A stretch of 64,000 nucleotides of DNA from Aminivibrio pyruvatiphilus (GCF_004366815.1 NZ_SORI01000003.1:62001-126000), one strand, 5' to 3'; positions 36,129 to 44,679 are shown, counted from the first letter of the stretch. Numbers and translations are program-made. The notes: generated by a model from the sequence alone, not told the origin.

Positions 36129-36390
36129 GACCGGCCTCCCCTTTCCCGAATTCCCTGTCCAGGATCTCCTCTATTCCCTCCGGCGAAACTCCCGTGTAAA
36201 CATGATCATCCACCTGCACCACGGGCCCCTTCGAACACAGCCCCTCGCAGCGGCTCCCCTTGAGGAAAATTCCTGCCTCCAGATCATGCTCCTTCAGGAA
36301 GGACCGGACCACTTCAAGGGAACGGGCATTTCCCCTGGCAAAACAGGAGCTGCCCATGCAGAGGGTGATCTCCCTCTTTTTCTTCATCAT
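36121..36390 (-). CDS. Thioredoxin-like [2Fe-2S] ferredoxin (NuoE C-terminal type)
   Basis: 89 aa. The N-terminal half has CMGSSCFARG, the C-terminal half CEGLCSKGP, giving the C-x4-C...C-x3-C cluster ligands of the NuoE/HydA-type Trx-like ferredoxin fold. It likely moves electrons to or from the hydrogenase-like protein, whose start it overlaps by 8 bp. ATG at 36390 has GGAGG at 11 nt; a directly following second ATG is also possible. Confidence 0.88.
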   Translation of the reverse strand: MMKKKREITLCMGSSCFARGNARSLEVVRSFLKEHDLEAGIFLKGSRCEGLCSKGPVVQVDDHVYTGVSPEGIEEILDREFGKGEAGHE

Positions 36391-36527
36391 GACGCACAGC
36401 GCCTCCTTGATCGTATTTCGCGGCAATGATACTATAAAGTTACATCTTTCACTAAATCAGAATACAAATATAGAATAATGCTGATGAATTGCCCCAAGAG
36501 AAAGACCGGCAACTCAATGAAAAGGAA

Positions 36528-36536
36528 TGGTATAAT
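36528..36536 (+). promoter_or_regulatory. Extended -10 promoter for rubrerythrin
   Basis: TGGTATAAT gives a consensus TATAAT (36531-36536) with the upstream TG of extended -10 promoters. No good -35 box. The start codon is 44 bp downstream. Confidence 0.5.
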
Positions 36537-36579
36537 TTTCAGCGGACTTATCAGCACTATTACATCGGGAGGTATCGCA

Positions 36580-37164
36580 TTGAAATCACTCAAGGGAACG
36601 AAAACAGAAGAGAACCTCATGAAAGCCTTCGCAGGCGAGTCGCAGGCGCGGAACAGATACAGCTACTACTCCTCCGTGGCAAAAAAGGAAGGGTACGTCC
36701 AGATTTCCAACATTTTCGCCGAGACGGCTGAAAACGAAAAAGAGCATGCGAAGCTCTTCTTCAAGTTCCTTGTCAAGGATGTCAACGGCAGCATGGTGAC
36801 CATACACGCCGACTATCCGGTGGCTTTCGGCGACACGAAGGAAAACCTCCTTGCCGCCGCCGAGGGAGAGCACGAGGAGTGGGGAACGCTGTATCCCGAT
36901 TTTGCGAAAATCGCCGAAGAGGAAGGCTTCAGGGAAGTGGCCCGGGTTTTCCGCGAAGTGGCCGAGGTGGAAGAGCGGCACGAAAAACGGTACCGGAAGC
37001 TCCATGCCAATCTGGCCGCCGGAACGGTGTTCAAAAAGGAGATTCCCGTGGAGTGGAAGTGCAACAACTGCGGCTATGTCCATACAGGCAGGGAAGCGCC
37101 CGAACTCTGCCCTGCCTGCGCTCACCCGAAGGCCCACTTCGAGGTGTTCGTCGAAGCATACTAG
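36580..37164 (+). CDS. Rubrerythrin
   Basis: 194 aa, the usual size. The diiron four-helix domain has [34 protein letters not shown] and [10 protein letters not shown]. The C-terminal rubredoxin-type site has CNNCGY and CPACAHP. It reduces hydrogen peroxide in the cytoplasm of anaerobes. Start is TTG at 36580 with GGGAGG at 7 nt; homology begins there, whereas the upstream in-frame ATG at 36478 adds non-conserved residues. It is divergent from the sensory hydrogenase operon. Confidence 0.93.
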   Translation: MKSLKGTKTEENLMKAFAGESQARNRYSYYSSVAKKEGYVQISNIFAETAENEKEHAKLFFKFLVKDVNGSMVTIHADYPVAFGDTKENLLAAAEGEHEEWGTLYPDFAKIAEEEGFREVARVFREVAEVEERHEKRYRKLHANLAAGTVFKKEIPVEWKCNNCGYVHTGREAPELCPACAHPKAHFEVFVEAY

Positions 37165-37178
37165 AGAACAGACGCCCG

Positions 37179-37219
37179 TCCCCGGATTTTCCCCGCTGCG
37201 CGGGCGGAAGATCCGGGGA
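37179..37219 (+). terminator. Stem-loop after rubrerythrin
   Basis: TCCCCGGAT (37179-37187) and ATCCGGGGA (37211-37219) close a nested hairpin with an inner CCCGC/GCGGG pair. No U run follows, so termination may be partial and the next gene may be co-transcribed. Confidence 0.45.
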
Positions 37220-37250
37220 TCCGGCCGCCCCGGCAGAAGGATGGTGGAGA

Positions 37251-38015
37251 ATGCCGCTGTCCCCTTCAGCGAGAAAAAAATACCTGTACGCATCGGCTGC
37301 TGTCGTTCTGGCAGCCGGCGCTGCGTTCTTCGCCCTTTCGTCCGGCGGAACGGGACTGCGGCAGCTGTTTCTGAAATTTCTGGGCGCGGTGGAGAGCTCG
37401 GGTCCCTTCGGGCCCCTGCTGTTTCTCGCGCTTTTCAACGGCGCATGCGTCTTCCTGCTGCCCACGTTCTATCTCACCATCGGCGCCGGAGTGCTCTTCG
37501 GCCTCCGGGCGGGCTTTCTCGTCGCCACCCTGTCGGTGGCATCCGGGGCATCGGCGGCCTTCCTTTTCGCCCGCTACAGGGTCCGCAGGCGCATTCTCGA
37601 AACGTGGGGCAGCAATACGTCCTTTCTCGCCCTGGACGAGGCAGTCGCAGAGGACGGCTGGAAGATCGTCCTCCTCAGCAGGCTCTCCCCCGCCTTCCCC
37701 TTCAATATACTGAACTACGCTTTCGGCCTTACGGCGATACCGTTCCCCGTCTATTTCGCCGCATCCTGGGCTGGAAGCATTCCCTGGACGTTCATGTACG
37801 TCTATTCAGGATCGCTGGCCGCCGATATCGCCGGACTTCATCCGGAAATGGCCCAGGGTTCGAAACTTCAGTGGGCCCTGTCCTTCCTCGGACTGGCTGC
37901 CACCGCCGCGGCCACCATCACCGCGTCCCGGACCGCCGGCAGGGCACTGAAAAAACGCCTCCGCCTCGAGGAAGAGAGGGAGGAGGCCCGTCGCAGTTCC
38001 GCTAACCGGCAATGA
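37251..38015 (+). CDS. TVP38/TMEM64-family (DedA/VTT) membrane protein
   Basis: 254 aa, about five to six membrane segments. The SNARE-associated/VTT pattern is visible: FLLPTFYLTIGAGVLFG, then the conserved RLSPAFPFNILNYAFGLT loop and YFAASWAGSIPWTFMYVYSG. VTT/DedA-fold proteins are linked to lipid scrambling or transport and membrane homeostasis; the exact role here is unknown. ATG at 37251 was chosen because the membrane protein begins there; the frame is open far upstream inside the rubrerythrin gene. Its end overlaps the opposite DUF6868 gene by 14 bp. Confidence 0.85.
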   Translation: MPLSPSARKKYLYASAAVVLAAGAAFFALSSGGTGLRQLFLKFLGAVESSGPFGPLLFLALFNGACVFLLPTFYLTIGAGVLFGLRAGFLVATLSVASGASAAFLFARYRVRRRILETWGSNTSFLALDEAVAEDGWKIVLLSRLSPAFPFNILNYAFGLTAIPFPVYFAASWAGSIPWTFMYVYSGSLAADIAGLHPEMAQGSKLQWALSFLGLAATAAATITASRTAGRALKKRLRLEEEREEARRSSANRQ

Positions 38016-38244
38016 GAAGGGCGATCCAGGGCACGAGGCAGAAAACGAACACGAACAGCTTGTAAAACCCCAGGAAGAAATACATGGCCACGTCGAAAAC
38101 ATCCCTGTCCAGGGCGAACCATCTCCTGTGAAGAGCGAATATCCTGTCCCCGGCGAAAACGAAGACGGCCGCCATTGCTCCCAGCGCAAGGTAATTCAGC
38201 AGGGCGCACCAGAAAAAGAACAAGCGCAGCGTGCTCACGTCCAT
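38002..38244 (-). CDS. DUF6868-type small membrane protein
   Basis: 80 aa, two hydrophobic segments (LFFFWCALLNYLALGAMAAVF and FFLGFYKLFVFVFCLVPWIALL) with a charged middle FALHRRWFALDRDVFD. This two-helix layout with H-x-x-W-F in the middle matches small proteins labelled DUF6868. Function is unknown. ATG at 38244 follows GGGAGGGG. It is too short to judge topology with confidence. Confidence 0.7.
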   Translation of the reverse strand: MDVSTLRLFFFWCALLNYLALGAMAAVFVFAGDRIFALHRRWFALDRDVFDVAMYFFLGFYKLFVFVFCLVPWIALLIAG

Positions 38245-38571
38245 GAAATCCCCTCCCTTATGGTCCGCCGGAACCCGGCGGGTTTCTCGACTTTCCGTCA
38301 AGAATAGTAGCCTATCGGCAAGTGAAGAACAAGCCCGGGCGAAAAAGCTCCCGCCCCGGCTTTCCCTGCCTCCGACATCATACGGGGTGATATTTTTCAC
38401 CCCGCTCGGTGCTCGTTTTTTCTCCTGCTGCAGCATTTGGGTTGACATTCTCCGAGACACCACAGCATTTGACGTGAGACATTAAACATGATATATATTC
38501 TGATGAATGTAAAAAATGCCAGGTACCTGTGATGGCAGATTCATCCCACAAACTCCCTAGGAGGCGAGGCA
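38245..38571. other. 327-bp intergenic region between DUF6868 and DUF6282 genes
   Basis: No gene is seen. It holds a hairpin next to the DUF6868 start (CCGCCGG/CCGGCGG, 38265-38281), a second stem CGGGGTGA/TCACCCCG (38383-38404) followed 15 nt later by a T run, and the rightward promoter described separately. Confidence 0.6.
38469..38497 (+). promoter_or_regulatory. Promoter for the DUF6282-Tct operon
   Basis: TTGACG (38469-38474) and TATATA (38492-38497) are separated by 17 bp. The GTG start is 75 bp downstream of the -10 box. Confidence 0.6.
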
Positions 38572-39582
38572 GTGTTTAAGGATTCATGGCAGTTCAGCCG
38601 GTCCAGAAGCAAAAGCGAGAAATTCCTCGAAGGTGCCATCGATCTTCATGTTCATCCCGGCCCCCATCTTTTCAGCAGCCCCAGGAGCACCGACCCCATC
38701 AAGACTGCCATCGAGGCTCGGGACGCAGGCATGCGGGCCTTCGCCATCATGGACGTGTTCAACATGTCCGTCGGAACCGCCTGGATGGTCCAGCAGGTGG
38801 TGGAAGGCATCGAGGTCTACGGCGGCATTATCCTGAACACCGTGTTCGGCGGCATGAACCCCAGGGCGGTAAAGACGGCCATGTACTACGGCTCAGGGGC
38901 CAGGTACGTTACCTTCGGAGCCCATTCCACCTACTTCCAGGCCTACAAGGAAGGCCGGTACGACGACGACGGAAAATGGATTCTCCTCCGGGAGAAGTAC
39001 CCAAAGTTCGTCACCGAGGAACTGGACCGGTGCATCCGGATCCCCGAAGGAGAGCCCACACCGGAGCTGAAGGAGATTCTCGAAGTCATCGCGGCCAACC
39101 CCCAGGTGTATCTTGAAACAGGCCATGTCTCGAACCAGGAGGCTTTCAGGCTTCTTGAACTGGGAAAACAGTACGGCATCAAGAAGCTTGTGGTGTCCAA
39201 CGCAGTGGTGGAAAATATGACCGACGCGGAGATCGAAAAAGCCATCGGCATGGGCGCCTGGATTGAAAGGCTGCTCGCCGCCCACACTCACACCACCCCC
39301 ATTCCCAAAACCCATTACTACGTCGAACCGGAATACCGGGCCATGGATGAAGGTCTGCAGTCCACCACCCACGGCGGCGTCGCCAAAGTCGCCGAGCAGA
39401 TAAAGAAGTTCGGCGCGGACCACTTCTTCATCGGCACGGATTTCGGCGTATACACCCTGCCTACTCCGGTGGAAGGCTTCAGGGAATTCATCGCCTGCCT
39501 CATGGACCTCGGACTCACTGACGAGGAGATCCGGAAGGTCAGCAGCATCAACCCCGGAAAACTGGTCGATCTGAACGACTGA
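38572..39582 (+). CDS. DUF6282-family protein, amidohydrolase-like
   Basis: 336 aa. It begins its fold with GAIDLHVHPGPH (His-x-His of a metal-dependent hydrolase), then has YVTFGAHSTYF, YLETGHVSNQEAF and HFFIGTDFGVYTLP, consistent with a TIM-barrel metallohydrolase, and ends NPGKLVDL as in amidohydrolases. It probably hydrolyses a small cyclic or linear amide/ester. GTG at 38572 has AGGAGG at 8 nt. It precedes the tripartite tricarboxylate transporter, so its substrate or product may be what that system imports. Confidence 0.8.
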   Translation: MFKDSWQFSRSRSKSEKFLEGAIDLHVHPGPHLFSSPRSTDPIKTAIEARDAGMRAFAIMDVFNMSVGTAWMVQQVVEGIEVYGGIILNTVFGGMNPRAVKTAMYYGSGARYVTFGAHSTYFQAYKEGRYDDDGKWILLREKYPKFVTEELDRCIRIPEGEPTPELKEILEVIAANPQVYLETGHVSNQEAFRLLELGKQYGIKKLVVSNAVVENMTDAEIEKAIGMGAWIERLLAAHTHTTPIPKTHYYVEPEYRAMDEGLQSTTHGGVAKVAEQIKKFGADHFFIGTDFGVYTLPTPVEGFREFIACLMDLGLTDEEIRKVSSINPGKLVDLND

Positions 39583-39652
39583 CGGATACTTTTGCGGGGA
39601 GGACCCGCGGAACGGAAAAGAATCACAATAAACCAAGGGAGGGAAGTTTTTT

Positions 39653-40618
39653 ATGCTGACGAAAAGAACAATGCTTCTAGGTGCCGCAGTGATGCTCGCA
39701 GTGCTGTCTTTCGGAACCCTGGCTTACGCCGCAGAGTTCCCGAAGGCGAAACAGATCCGCATGGTTGTTCCCTACGGGGCCGGCGGAGGAGTGGACATCT
39801 CCACCAGAATTCTCGCCACCCCGGCCCAGGACATTCTCGGCCAGCGGATCGACGTGGTCTGCATGCCCGGCGCGGGCGGACAGGAAGGAATCAACTTCGT
39901 CCTGCAGCAGCCCAGGGACGGCTACACGCTCCTCGTCACCGACTACGGCCCCCTGGTGACCACGGCGCTCACGGAAGAAGTGACCTACGATCTCTCCGAC
40001 TGGGTCCCCCTTGTCCAGATCACCGAAGTGGTCCCCACGTTCTTTGTGCTCGCCGAGTCCCCCCTGAAAAGTGTGGATGACTGGGTGAAGGCGGCGAAAG
40101 AGAAGCCAGAGTCGCTGACGGTCGCCCACGGCAGGCACCTGAGCGTTCCCCATCTGCCCCTGATCCTCTTCGAGAAAACCGCGGGAATTAAAAACACCCA
40201 TGTTCCCACCACCGGCGGCTCCGAGGCCCTTGCTTTCGTTCTCGGCAAAAAGGTGGACATCGGCGCGTCCGTGCCGAGCACCATCGCCTCCTCCGTGAAG
40301 GCCGGAACCATGTTCCCCCTTGCGGTCTGCTCTCTTGAAAGGGTCGCCACCCTTCCCGACACCCCCACGATGAAGGAACTCGGGTACGACGTGGTCCTTC
40401 CGGCCTGGTACACCGTTTTCGCTCCCAAGGGTGTTCCTGAGGAAACATTGAAGATCCTCGAGGAGAAGTTCATCGAGGCCCTGAAATCCGAAGGAGCGAA
40501 GGAAATGGCGGGCAAGTCCAACGTCCTCCTGACCCCCTACGGCCGGGACAAGACGGTCGGCCTCTACGAAGGGACAATTTCCAGCCTCAAGACCATTCTG
40601 GCGGACGTCAAAAAGTAA
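39653..40618 (+). CDS. tctC: TTT-family periplasmic binding protein
   Basis: 321 aa with a signal peptide (MLTKRTMLLGAAVMLAVLS, cut near AYAAEF). It has the TctC/Bug-family motifs: IRMVVPYGAGGGVDISTR, PGAGGQEGINFV and DTPTMKELGY. Such proteins bind carboxylates, including citrate, nicotinate and aromatic or amino acids. It is followed by an intercistronic terminator and then the two membrane subunits. Confidence 0.92.
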   Translation: MLTKRTMLLGAAVMLAVLSFGTLAYAAEFPKAKQIRMVVPYGAGGGVDISTRILATPAQDILGQRIDVVCMPGAGGQEGINFVLQQPRDGYTLLVTDYGPLVTTALTEEVTYDLSDWVPLVQITEVVPTFFVLAESPLKSVDDWVKAAKEKPESLTVAHGRHLSVPHLPLILFEKTAGIKNTHVPTTGGSEALAFVLGKKVDIGASVPSTIASSVKAGTMFPLAVCSLERVATLPDTPTMKELGYDVVLPAWYTVFAPKGVPEETLKILEEKFIEALKSEGAKEMAGKSNVLLTPYGRDKTVGLYEGTISSLKTILADVKK

Positions 40619-40633
40619 CGGCGGCCTGAAAAC

Positions 40634-40677
40634 AAAGAGCGGGTCAATTCCCGGAACAGGGGAATTCCCGCTCTTTT
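40634..40677 (+). terminator. Intercistronic terminator after tctC
   Basis: AAAGAGCGGG (40634-40643) and CCCGCTCTTT (40667-40676) form the outer stem, AATTCCC/GGGAATT the inner stem, followed by T. It should favour binding-protein message over permease message. Confidence 0.75.
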
Positions 40678-40702
40678 CCAATGCAAGGAGGACGGTGCAG
40701 CT

Positions 40703-42229
40703 GTGGATGGACTATTAATGCAGGTACTGGAAGGCGCGTTTGCCCTTCCCGTCGTTTTGTACACTACCGTCGGCGTATTTCTCGGAATCACCGTCGGCGC
40801 CATTCCGGGACTGAGCGGGGACATGGCCATCGCCCTTCTGCTTCCGCTCATCTACAAGGTCTCTCCCGCGGCAGCTCTGGGCATGCTCATGGGGATTTAC
40901 AAGGGAAGCATGTTCGGCGGTTCCATCTCGGCCATTTCCTTCGGAGTGCCGGGAACGGCAGCCGCAGCAGCCACCGTGGAGGACGGGTATCCCGCGAAGC
41001 TGAAGGGGCATCCCATGCAGGCCATGCTGACCGCGCTCTATTCCTCGGTCACAGGAGACCTCATCAGCACGCTGCTTCTCGTTTTCGTCGCCGTGCCGAT
41101 GGCGAAGGTGGCCCTGCACTTCGGGCCCGTGGAATTTTTCGCACTGTATGTTTTCGCCCTTATGATGATCTCCCTTCTCGTGGTGGGCGAAATGAAGAAA
41201 GGCATCGCCGCCGCGGCAATCGGTCTTTTTATCGGAACCATCGGCATGGACCCCATGATGGGGTCCGTCAGGCTCACCTTCGGCATTTCGAGCCTGAGGG
41301 GGGGCATTCCCCTGATCCCCCTCCTCGTGGGAGTGTTTGCCGTATCGGAACTGATGATCCAGTTCGGGAAAGAATGCGCAAGTCTTTCGGCACAGAAGGT
41401 CGCTGAAGATGTTAAAAAGGCGGAAACCCTTGTCGGTTATGACCCGGCGAAGGACAAAATGAGCCTGAAGATTTACTGGTCCACCTTCAAAGCTACCCTC
41501 ATCGGATCGGGAATGGGCACCTTCATAGGCGCGCTTCCCGGTGCCGGGTCGTCCCTCGCGGCCTTCATGAGTTACGGCCTGGCACGGAAAATGTCCAAAA
41601 CACCTGGTGAATTCGGCAAGGGCACCCTTGAAGGCGTCGCCGCGCCGGAAGCGGGAAACAGCGCCACTGCCGGAGCCTCCCTTATTCCCCTTTTCGCCTT
41701 CGGCATTCCCGGAAGCGCCACGGCAGCCCTCTTCGGAGCGGCGCTCGTCATGCAGGGGATCAATCCCGGACCCATGATGATCGAAGAAAACAAGGTGATC
41801 ATCTACACTCTGTTCGTCATCATCATCTACGCCACCTTCATCAACCTGGCGCTTTCCCACGGGCTCATTCCCCTGTACGCGAAACTTGCCCAGATCAAGG
41901 CCTGCTACCTCGTTCCCACGGTCTTCGCCCTTGCGCTGCTCGGGACCTTCGCGTCCCGCAACTCCCTGTTCGACGTCTGGGTGCTCCTGGCCGCCGGAAT
42001 TCTCGGCATTTACCTGAGGAAGAACGATTTCCCCCTCGGGCCTCTCGTTCTGGGGTTCATCGTCGGGCCGGGTGCTGAAAAGGCGCTTCGCCAGGCACTT
42101 CTCATGGGCCGTGGTGAATGGAGCTTCCTGCTGAAAAGTCCCATAGCGCTCGGCTTTTACGCCCTGTGCATTCTGTCGCTGATCCTCATTCATTTCTCCG
42201 TGAAGAAAAACCTTGTGGAGGAGGACTGA
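40703..42229 (+). CDS. tctA: TTT-family large permease subunit
   Basis: 508 aa, about 11-12 membrane segments. It has the two TctA repeats: GITVGAIPGLSGDMAIALLLPLIY near residue 30 and GTFIGALPGAGSSLAAFMSYGL near 275, plus EGVAAPEAGNSATAGASLIPLF. It forms the transport channel with TctB. GTG at 40703 follows AAGGAGGA at about 10 nt. Its stop is overlapped by the tctB start (TGATG). Confidence 0.93.
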   Translation: MDGLLMQVLEGAFALPVVLYTTVGVFLGITVGAIPGLSGDMAIALLLPLIYKVSPAAALGMLMGIYKGSMFGGSISAISFGVPGTAAAAATVEDGYPAKLKGHPMQAMLTALYSSVTGDLISTLLLVFVAVPMAKVALHFGPVEFFALYVFALMMISLLVVGEMKKGIAAAAIGLFIGTIGMDPMMGSVRLTFGISSLRGGIPLIPLLVGVFAVSELMIQFGKECASLSAQKVAEDVKKAETLVGYDPAKDKMSLKIYWSTFKATLIGSGMGTFIGALPGAGSSLAAFMSYGLARKMSKTPGEFGKGTLEGVAAPEAGNSATAGASLIPLFAFGIPGSATAALFGAALVMQGINPGPMMIEENKVIIYTLFVIIIYATFINLALSHGLIPLYAKLAQIKACYLVPTVFALALLGTFASRNSLFDVWVLLAAGILGIYLRKNDFPLGPLVLGFIVGPGAEKALRQALLMGRGEWSFLLKSPIALGFYALCILSLILIHFSVKKNLVEED

Positions 42230-42720
42230 TGCCCGTGGAAAACGCACACACCCCTGAACGGAAGACACCCCCGTTTTTTCGGAAGCCTGCCGGAATCTCC
42301 GGCCTTCTGCTCATGGCCCTGGCCCTGTTCTTCTTCTCCTTCACCGTCACCGGAAAATGGAGTACCGGAGCCGGCATCGGAGCACGGCTGTTCCCCCAGC
42401 TTTCCCTGGGGACAATGTTCCTGACCGGTGCGGCCATCTTCTTCAGCAGAGGTGAAACCGGAGGAAGCAAGCACGGCGAAGTGACGCCGCTGCGGGTCAT
42501 TTCCTTCATGGGACTTGCCGTGCTGTTCGTTTTTGGAGTCCTTCGGCTCGGTCTTGCCGTAGGAACTTTTCTCTACCTCACGGCGATTTTCTTCCACTTC
42601 GGAAAGGACGGAGGAATGGTTCGGAAAGTCCTGCTTCCGGCCCTTGGTATTACCGTCTTCATATGGGGACTTTTCACCTATTTCGCACAAATCGTTCTGC
42701 CGCCGGCCCTTCTTTTCTAG
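42229..42720 (+). CDS. tctB: TTT-family small permease subunit
   Basis: 163 aa, four hydrophobic segments (GLLLMALALFFFSFTV, QLSLGTMFLTGAAIFF, FMGLAVLFVFGVLRLG, ITVFIWGLFTYFAQIV). Size and position directly after TctA identify TctB. The ATG at 42229 overlaps the tctA stop. Confidence 0.9.
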   Translation: MPVENAHTPERKTPPFFRKPAGISGLLLMALALFFFSFTVTGKWSTGAGIGARLFPQLSLGTMFLTGAAIFFSRGETGGSKHGEVTPLRVISFMGLAVLFVFGVLRLGLAVGTFLYLTAIFFHFGKDGGMVRKVLLPALGITVFIWGLFTYFAQIVLPPALLF

Positions 42721-42765
42721 CGAAAGCAGGCGGAAACCAGGCATCAAATCGGGAGGATAACCATC

Positions 42766-43236
42766 ATGAGAAAACTCAGAATTTCCTTTGCGGATGAAAA
42801 GGTGGAGGCCTTTGCAGTCCTTCTGGACGAAAAGGCCCCGTCAACCTGCGACTGTCTCTGGAACGCCCTGGAAAAACCGGTGGAAGGCCTGTGCATCCAC
42901 GCCATGTGGACCGGCAGGGAGATCTCCTTCCCCTTCCCGGGAGGGGCCTTTCCTCTGGATGAAGGCCTTCACCTTCCCCCGGAGAACCAGATCACCATCC
43001 CCCTTCCCGGGGACATCGTCTGGAATGCCTACGCCCCTTACCAGTGGCAGGGAAACCCGAACATCGTGTACGACTTCGGCGTCTTCTACGGCCGGGACAG
43101 CAGACTCCTGCTGCCCATGGGGTGGAAACCCAGCACGCTCTTCGCCCGGATCGAGGAAAACCTGGAACCCTTCGCCGCCGTGTGCGCCCGGTGCCAGAGC
43201 GAAGGAAGAAAAAAGCTCAGGATAGAGCGGGCATAA
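42766..43236 (+). CDS. DUF3830 family protein
   Basis: 156 aa, soluble. The DUF3830 features are visible: DEKAPSTCDCLWNAL near residue 25, HAMWTGREISFPF near 48, a PGDIVWNAY block near 85 and a YGRDSRLLLPMG block near 108. These are cyclophilin-like-fold proteins of unknown function that often stand near hydantoinase/amidase or transporter genes. ATG at 42766 follows GGGAGGATAACC. It is the last structural gene before the regulator. Confidence 0.85.
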   Translation: MRKLRISFADEKVEAFAVLLDEKAPSTCDCLWNALEKPVEGLCIHAMWTGREISFPFPGGAFPLDEGLHLPPENQITIPLPGDIVWNAYAPYQWQGNPNIVYDFGVFYGRDSRLLLPMGWKPSTLFARIEENLEPFAAVCARCQSEGRKKLRIERA

Positions 43237-43242
43237 CCCGTG

Positions 43243-43286
43243 CGGGAGGAACGGCGCCGGAAGAGTATCCGCCGCCGCTCCTCCCG
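43243..43286. repeat. Near-perfect 14-bp stem-loop after the DUF3830 gene
   Basis: CGGGAGGAACGGCG (43243-43256) pairs with CGCCGCTCCTCCCG (43273-43286) with one mismatch. No U run. It may mark the mRNA 3' end of the transporter operon. Confidence 0.5.
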
Positions 43287-43407
43287 GGAAACCGGACAAA
43301 AAATACACCCCGGGCGAAATTTCATTCTGATGACATTGCCGGATGCGCTTTCTTCAAAAGAAGATTGCTGCGGCACAGCCTGATTGACAAAGGACGGTAC
43401 AACTCCC

Positions 43408-44127
43408 GTGGCGAAGAACGCGAAACCCCTTTTCCAGTCCCTATCCGACCAGGTTTTTTCCTTCCTGAAGGAGAAAATAATCAACAATGAGCTGCTGCCC
43501 GGGAGCGTTCTTTCCATCGACAGGCTCACCGCTGAATTCGGCATCAGCAACACTCCGGTGCGGGAAGCGGTTGTCAGGCTTGAAGGTCTCGACCTGGTGA
43601 CCGTTCACAGGAACAGGAACATCACCGTCAGCAGCCTGAGCCGGGACAAAATTCTCGATATTCTCGAGATGAGGCGGCTTCTCGAAACCTACGGCTCCAG
43701 AACCGCCGCCCTGCACGTCACCGACGGCGAAATCAGGTCACTCGATACGGTACTGGACAAAGTCCTGGACAACCCGACTGATTTCGACTACTACAAGCAC
43801 TCCGATCTGGAGCTTCACGACGCCATCACCAGGCACATAAAAAACCGGGAGATACAGGCCTCTCTGAAAAACCTCAGCGTCTACTCGCTGAGAATCCGCT
43901 ATTACGCGAGGTTTTACGGAGAAGAAAACCGGAATCCGGAAAACTCGGTTGTCAAAATTACAGCGGAACACAGGGCAATCCTGGATGCCCTGAAAAGCCA
44001 CGACCCCGACAGGGTGGAACAGGCGGTCATGACCCACCTGCTGAACGCCGAGGAACGGACCCTCAGAGCCCTCGACAGACTTGAGAACACCAAAGGCACG
44101 GGGAAACAGGAAGAACCGGCCCGCTGA
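43408..44127 (+). CDS. GntR-family regulator with FCD domain
   Basis: 239 aa. N-terminal winged helix: LSDQVFSFLKEKIINNELLPGSVLS, then EFGISNTPVREAVVRLEGLDLV. A C-terminal all-helical FCD domain follows (EMRRLLETYGSRTAA, SDLELHDAITRH, EHRAILDAL), with Asp/His residues that usually bind a metal and a carboxylate ligand. It likely controls the DUF6282-Tct genes. GTG at 43408 was preferred over TTG at 43384 because AAAGGAC precedes it, though spacing is long. Confidence 0.85.
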   Translation: MAKNAKPLFQSLSDQVFSFLKEKIINNELLPGSVLSIDRLTAEFGISNTPVREAVVRLEGLDLVTVHRNRNITVSSLSRDKILDILEMRRLLETYGSRTAALHVTDGEIRSLDTVLDKVLDNPTDFDYYKHSDLELHDAITRHIKNREIQASLKNLSVYSLRIRYYARFYGEENRNPENSVVKITAEHRAILDALKSHDPDRVEQAVMTHLLNAEERTLRALDRLENTKGTGKQEEPAR

Positions 44128-44250
44128 AAAACCATTTTCCTCCCTGCTCCATCCGGCTGCAGAACGCTCCTTCCCGACGGCTCCTTTTCTCTTCCCCCTG
44201 TCCGGCAATTCATTCCCGACGGCCCGCCATGTCTCCGCCGTTTCACCCCG

Positions 44251-44598
44251 TCACGGGGCAGGAATCCTCACTGCCAGCCAGAACGCCGCGCCCGCCGCCA
44301 GGATGAAGAGAAGCAGAACAGGCCAGTACCTGAAAAGAATACTGTTCCGGGCAAATGCCTCTCTCCATCCGGACCCGGCAGCATCGCCCCTCGACCATGC
44401 CCTGGCGGCGAGCAGGGAGAGGGTTCCAAGAACGATAACGGAAAAAGCGAGCAGGTACAGGGACCATCCAGTGAACAGCAATCCCTCGCCGGGAGCCTTC
44501 AGGGAGGAGAGAAAAAGGGAATCCCGGTACAGCAGAATCGCGGCGGACCAGTACAGGAAAATGGAAAGAATCAGGTTGACGAAAATTTTTTTGTTCAT
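44251..44598 (-). CDS. Hypothetical membrane protein
   Basis: 115 aa, three hydrophobic segments (VNLILSIFLYWSAAILL; LLFTGWSLYLLAFSVIVLGTLSLLAA; FRYWPVLLLFILAAGAAFWLAV) separated by charged loops. I do not recognise a family. ATG at 44598 has GGAGGTGC before it, and a TATAAT lies about 20 bp upstream, so it is likely a real single gene. It is convergent with the GntR gene and divergent from alkaline phosphatase. Confidence 0.65.
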   Translation of the reverse strand: MNKKIFVNLILSIFLYWSAAILLYRDSLFLSSLKAPGEGLLFTGWSLYLLAFSVIVLGTLSLLAARAWSRGDAAGSGWREAFARNSILFRYWPVLLLFILAAGAAFWLAVRIPAP

Positions 44599-44617
44599 GG
44601 CCGCACCTCCGAAGACA

Positions 44618-44623
44618 TTATAC
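44618..44623 (-). promoter_or_regulatory. -10 box of the small membrane protein gene
   Basis: TATAAT on the minus strand, about 20 bp before the start. No clear -35 box. Confidence 0.35.
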
Positions 44624-44673
44624 CGGCATATCCGCGCAAGGGATGACGCGTCTTCTCCGGCGGCGTAGTCGGG

Positions 44674-44679
44674 TATAAT
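44674..44679 (+). promoter_or_regulatory. -10 box of the alkaline phosphatase gene
   Basis: TATAAT on the plus strand, 37 bp before the ATG. No clear -35 box, so an activator may be needed. Confidence 0.4.
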
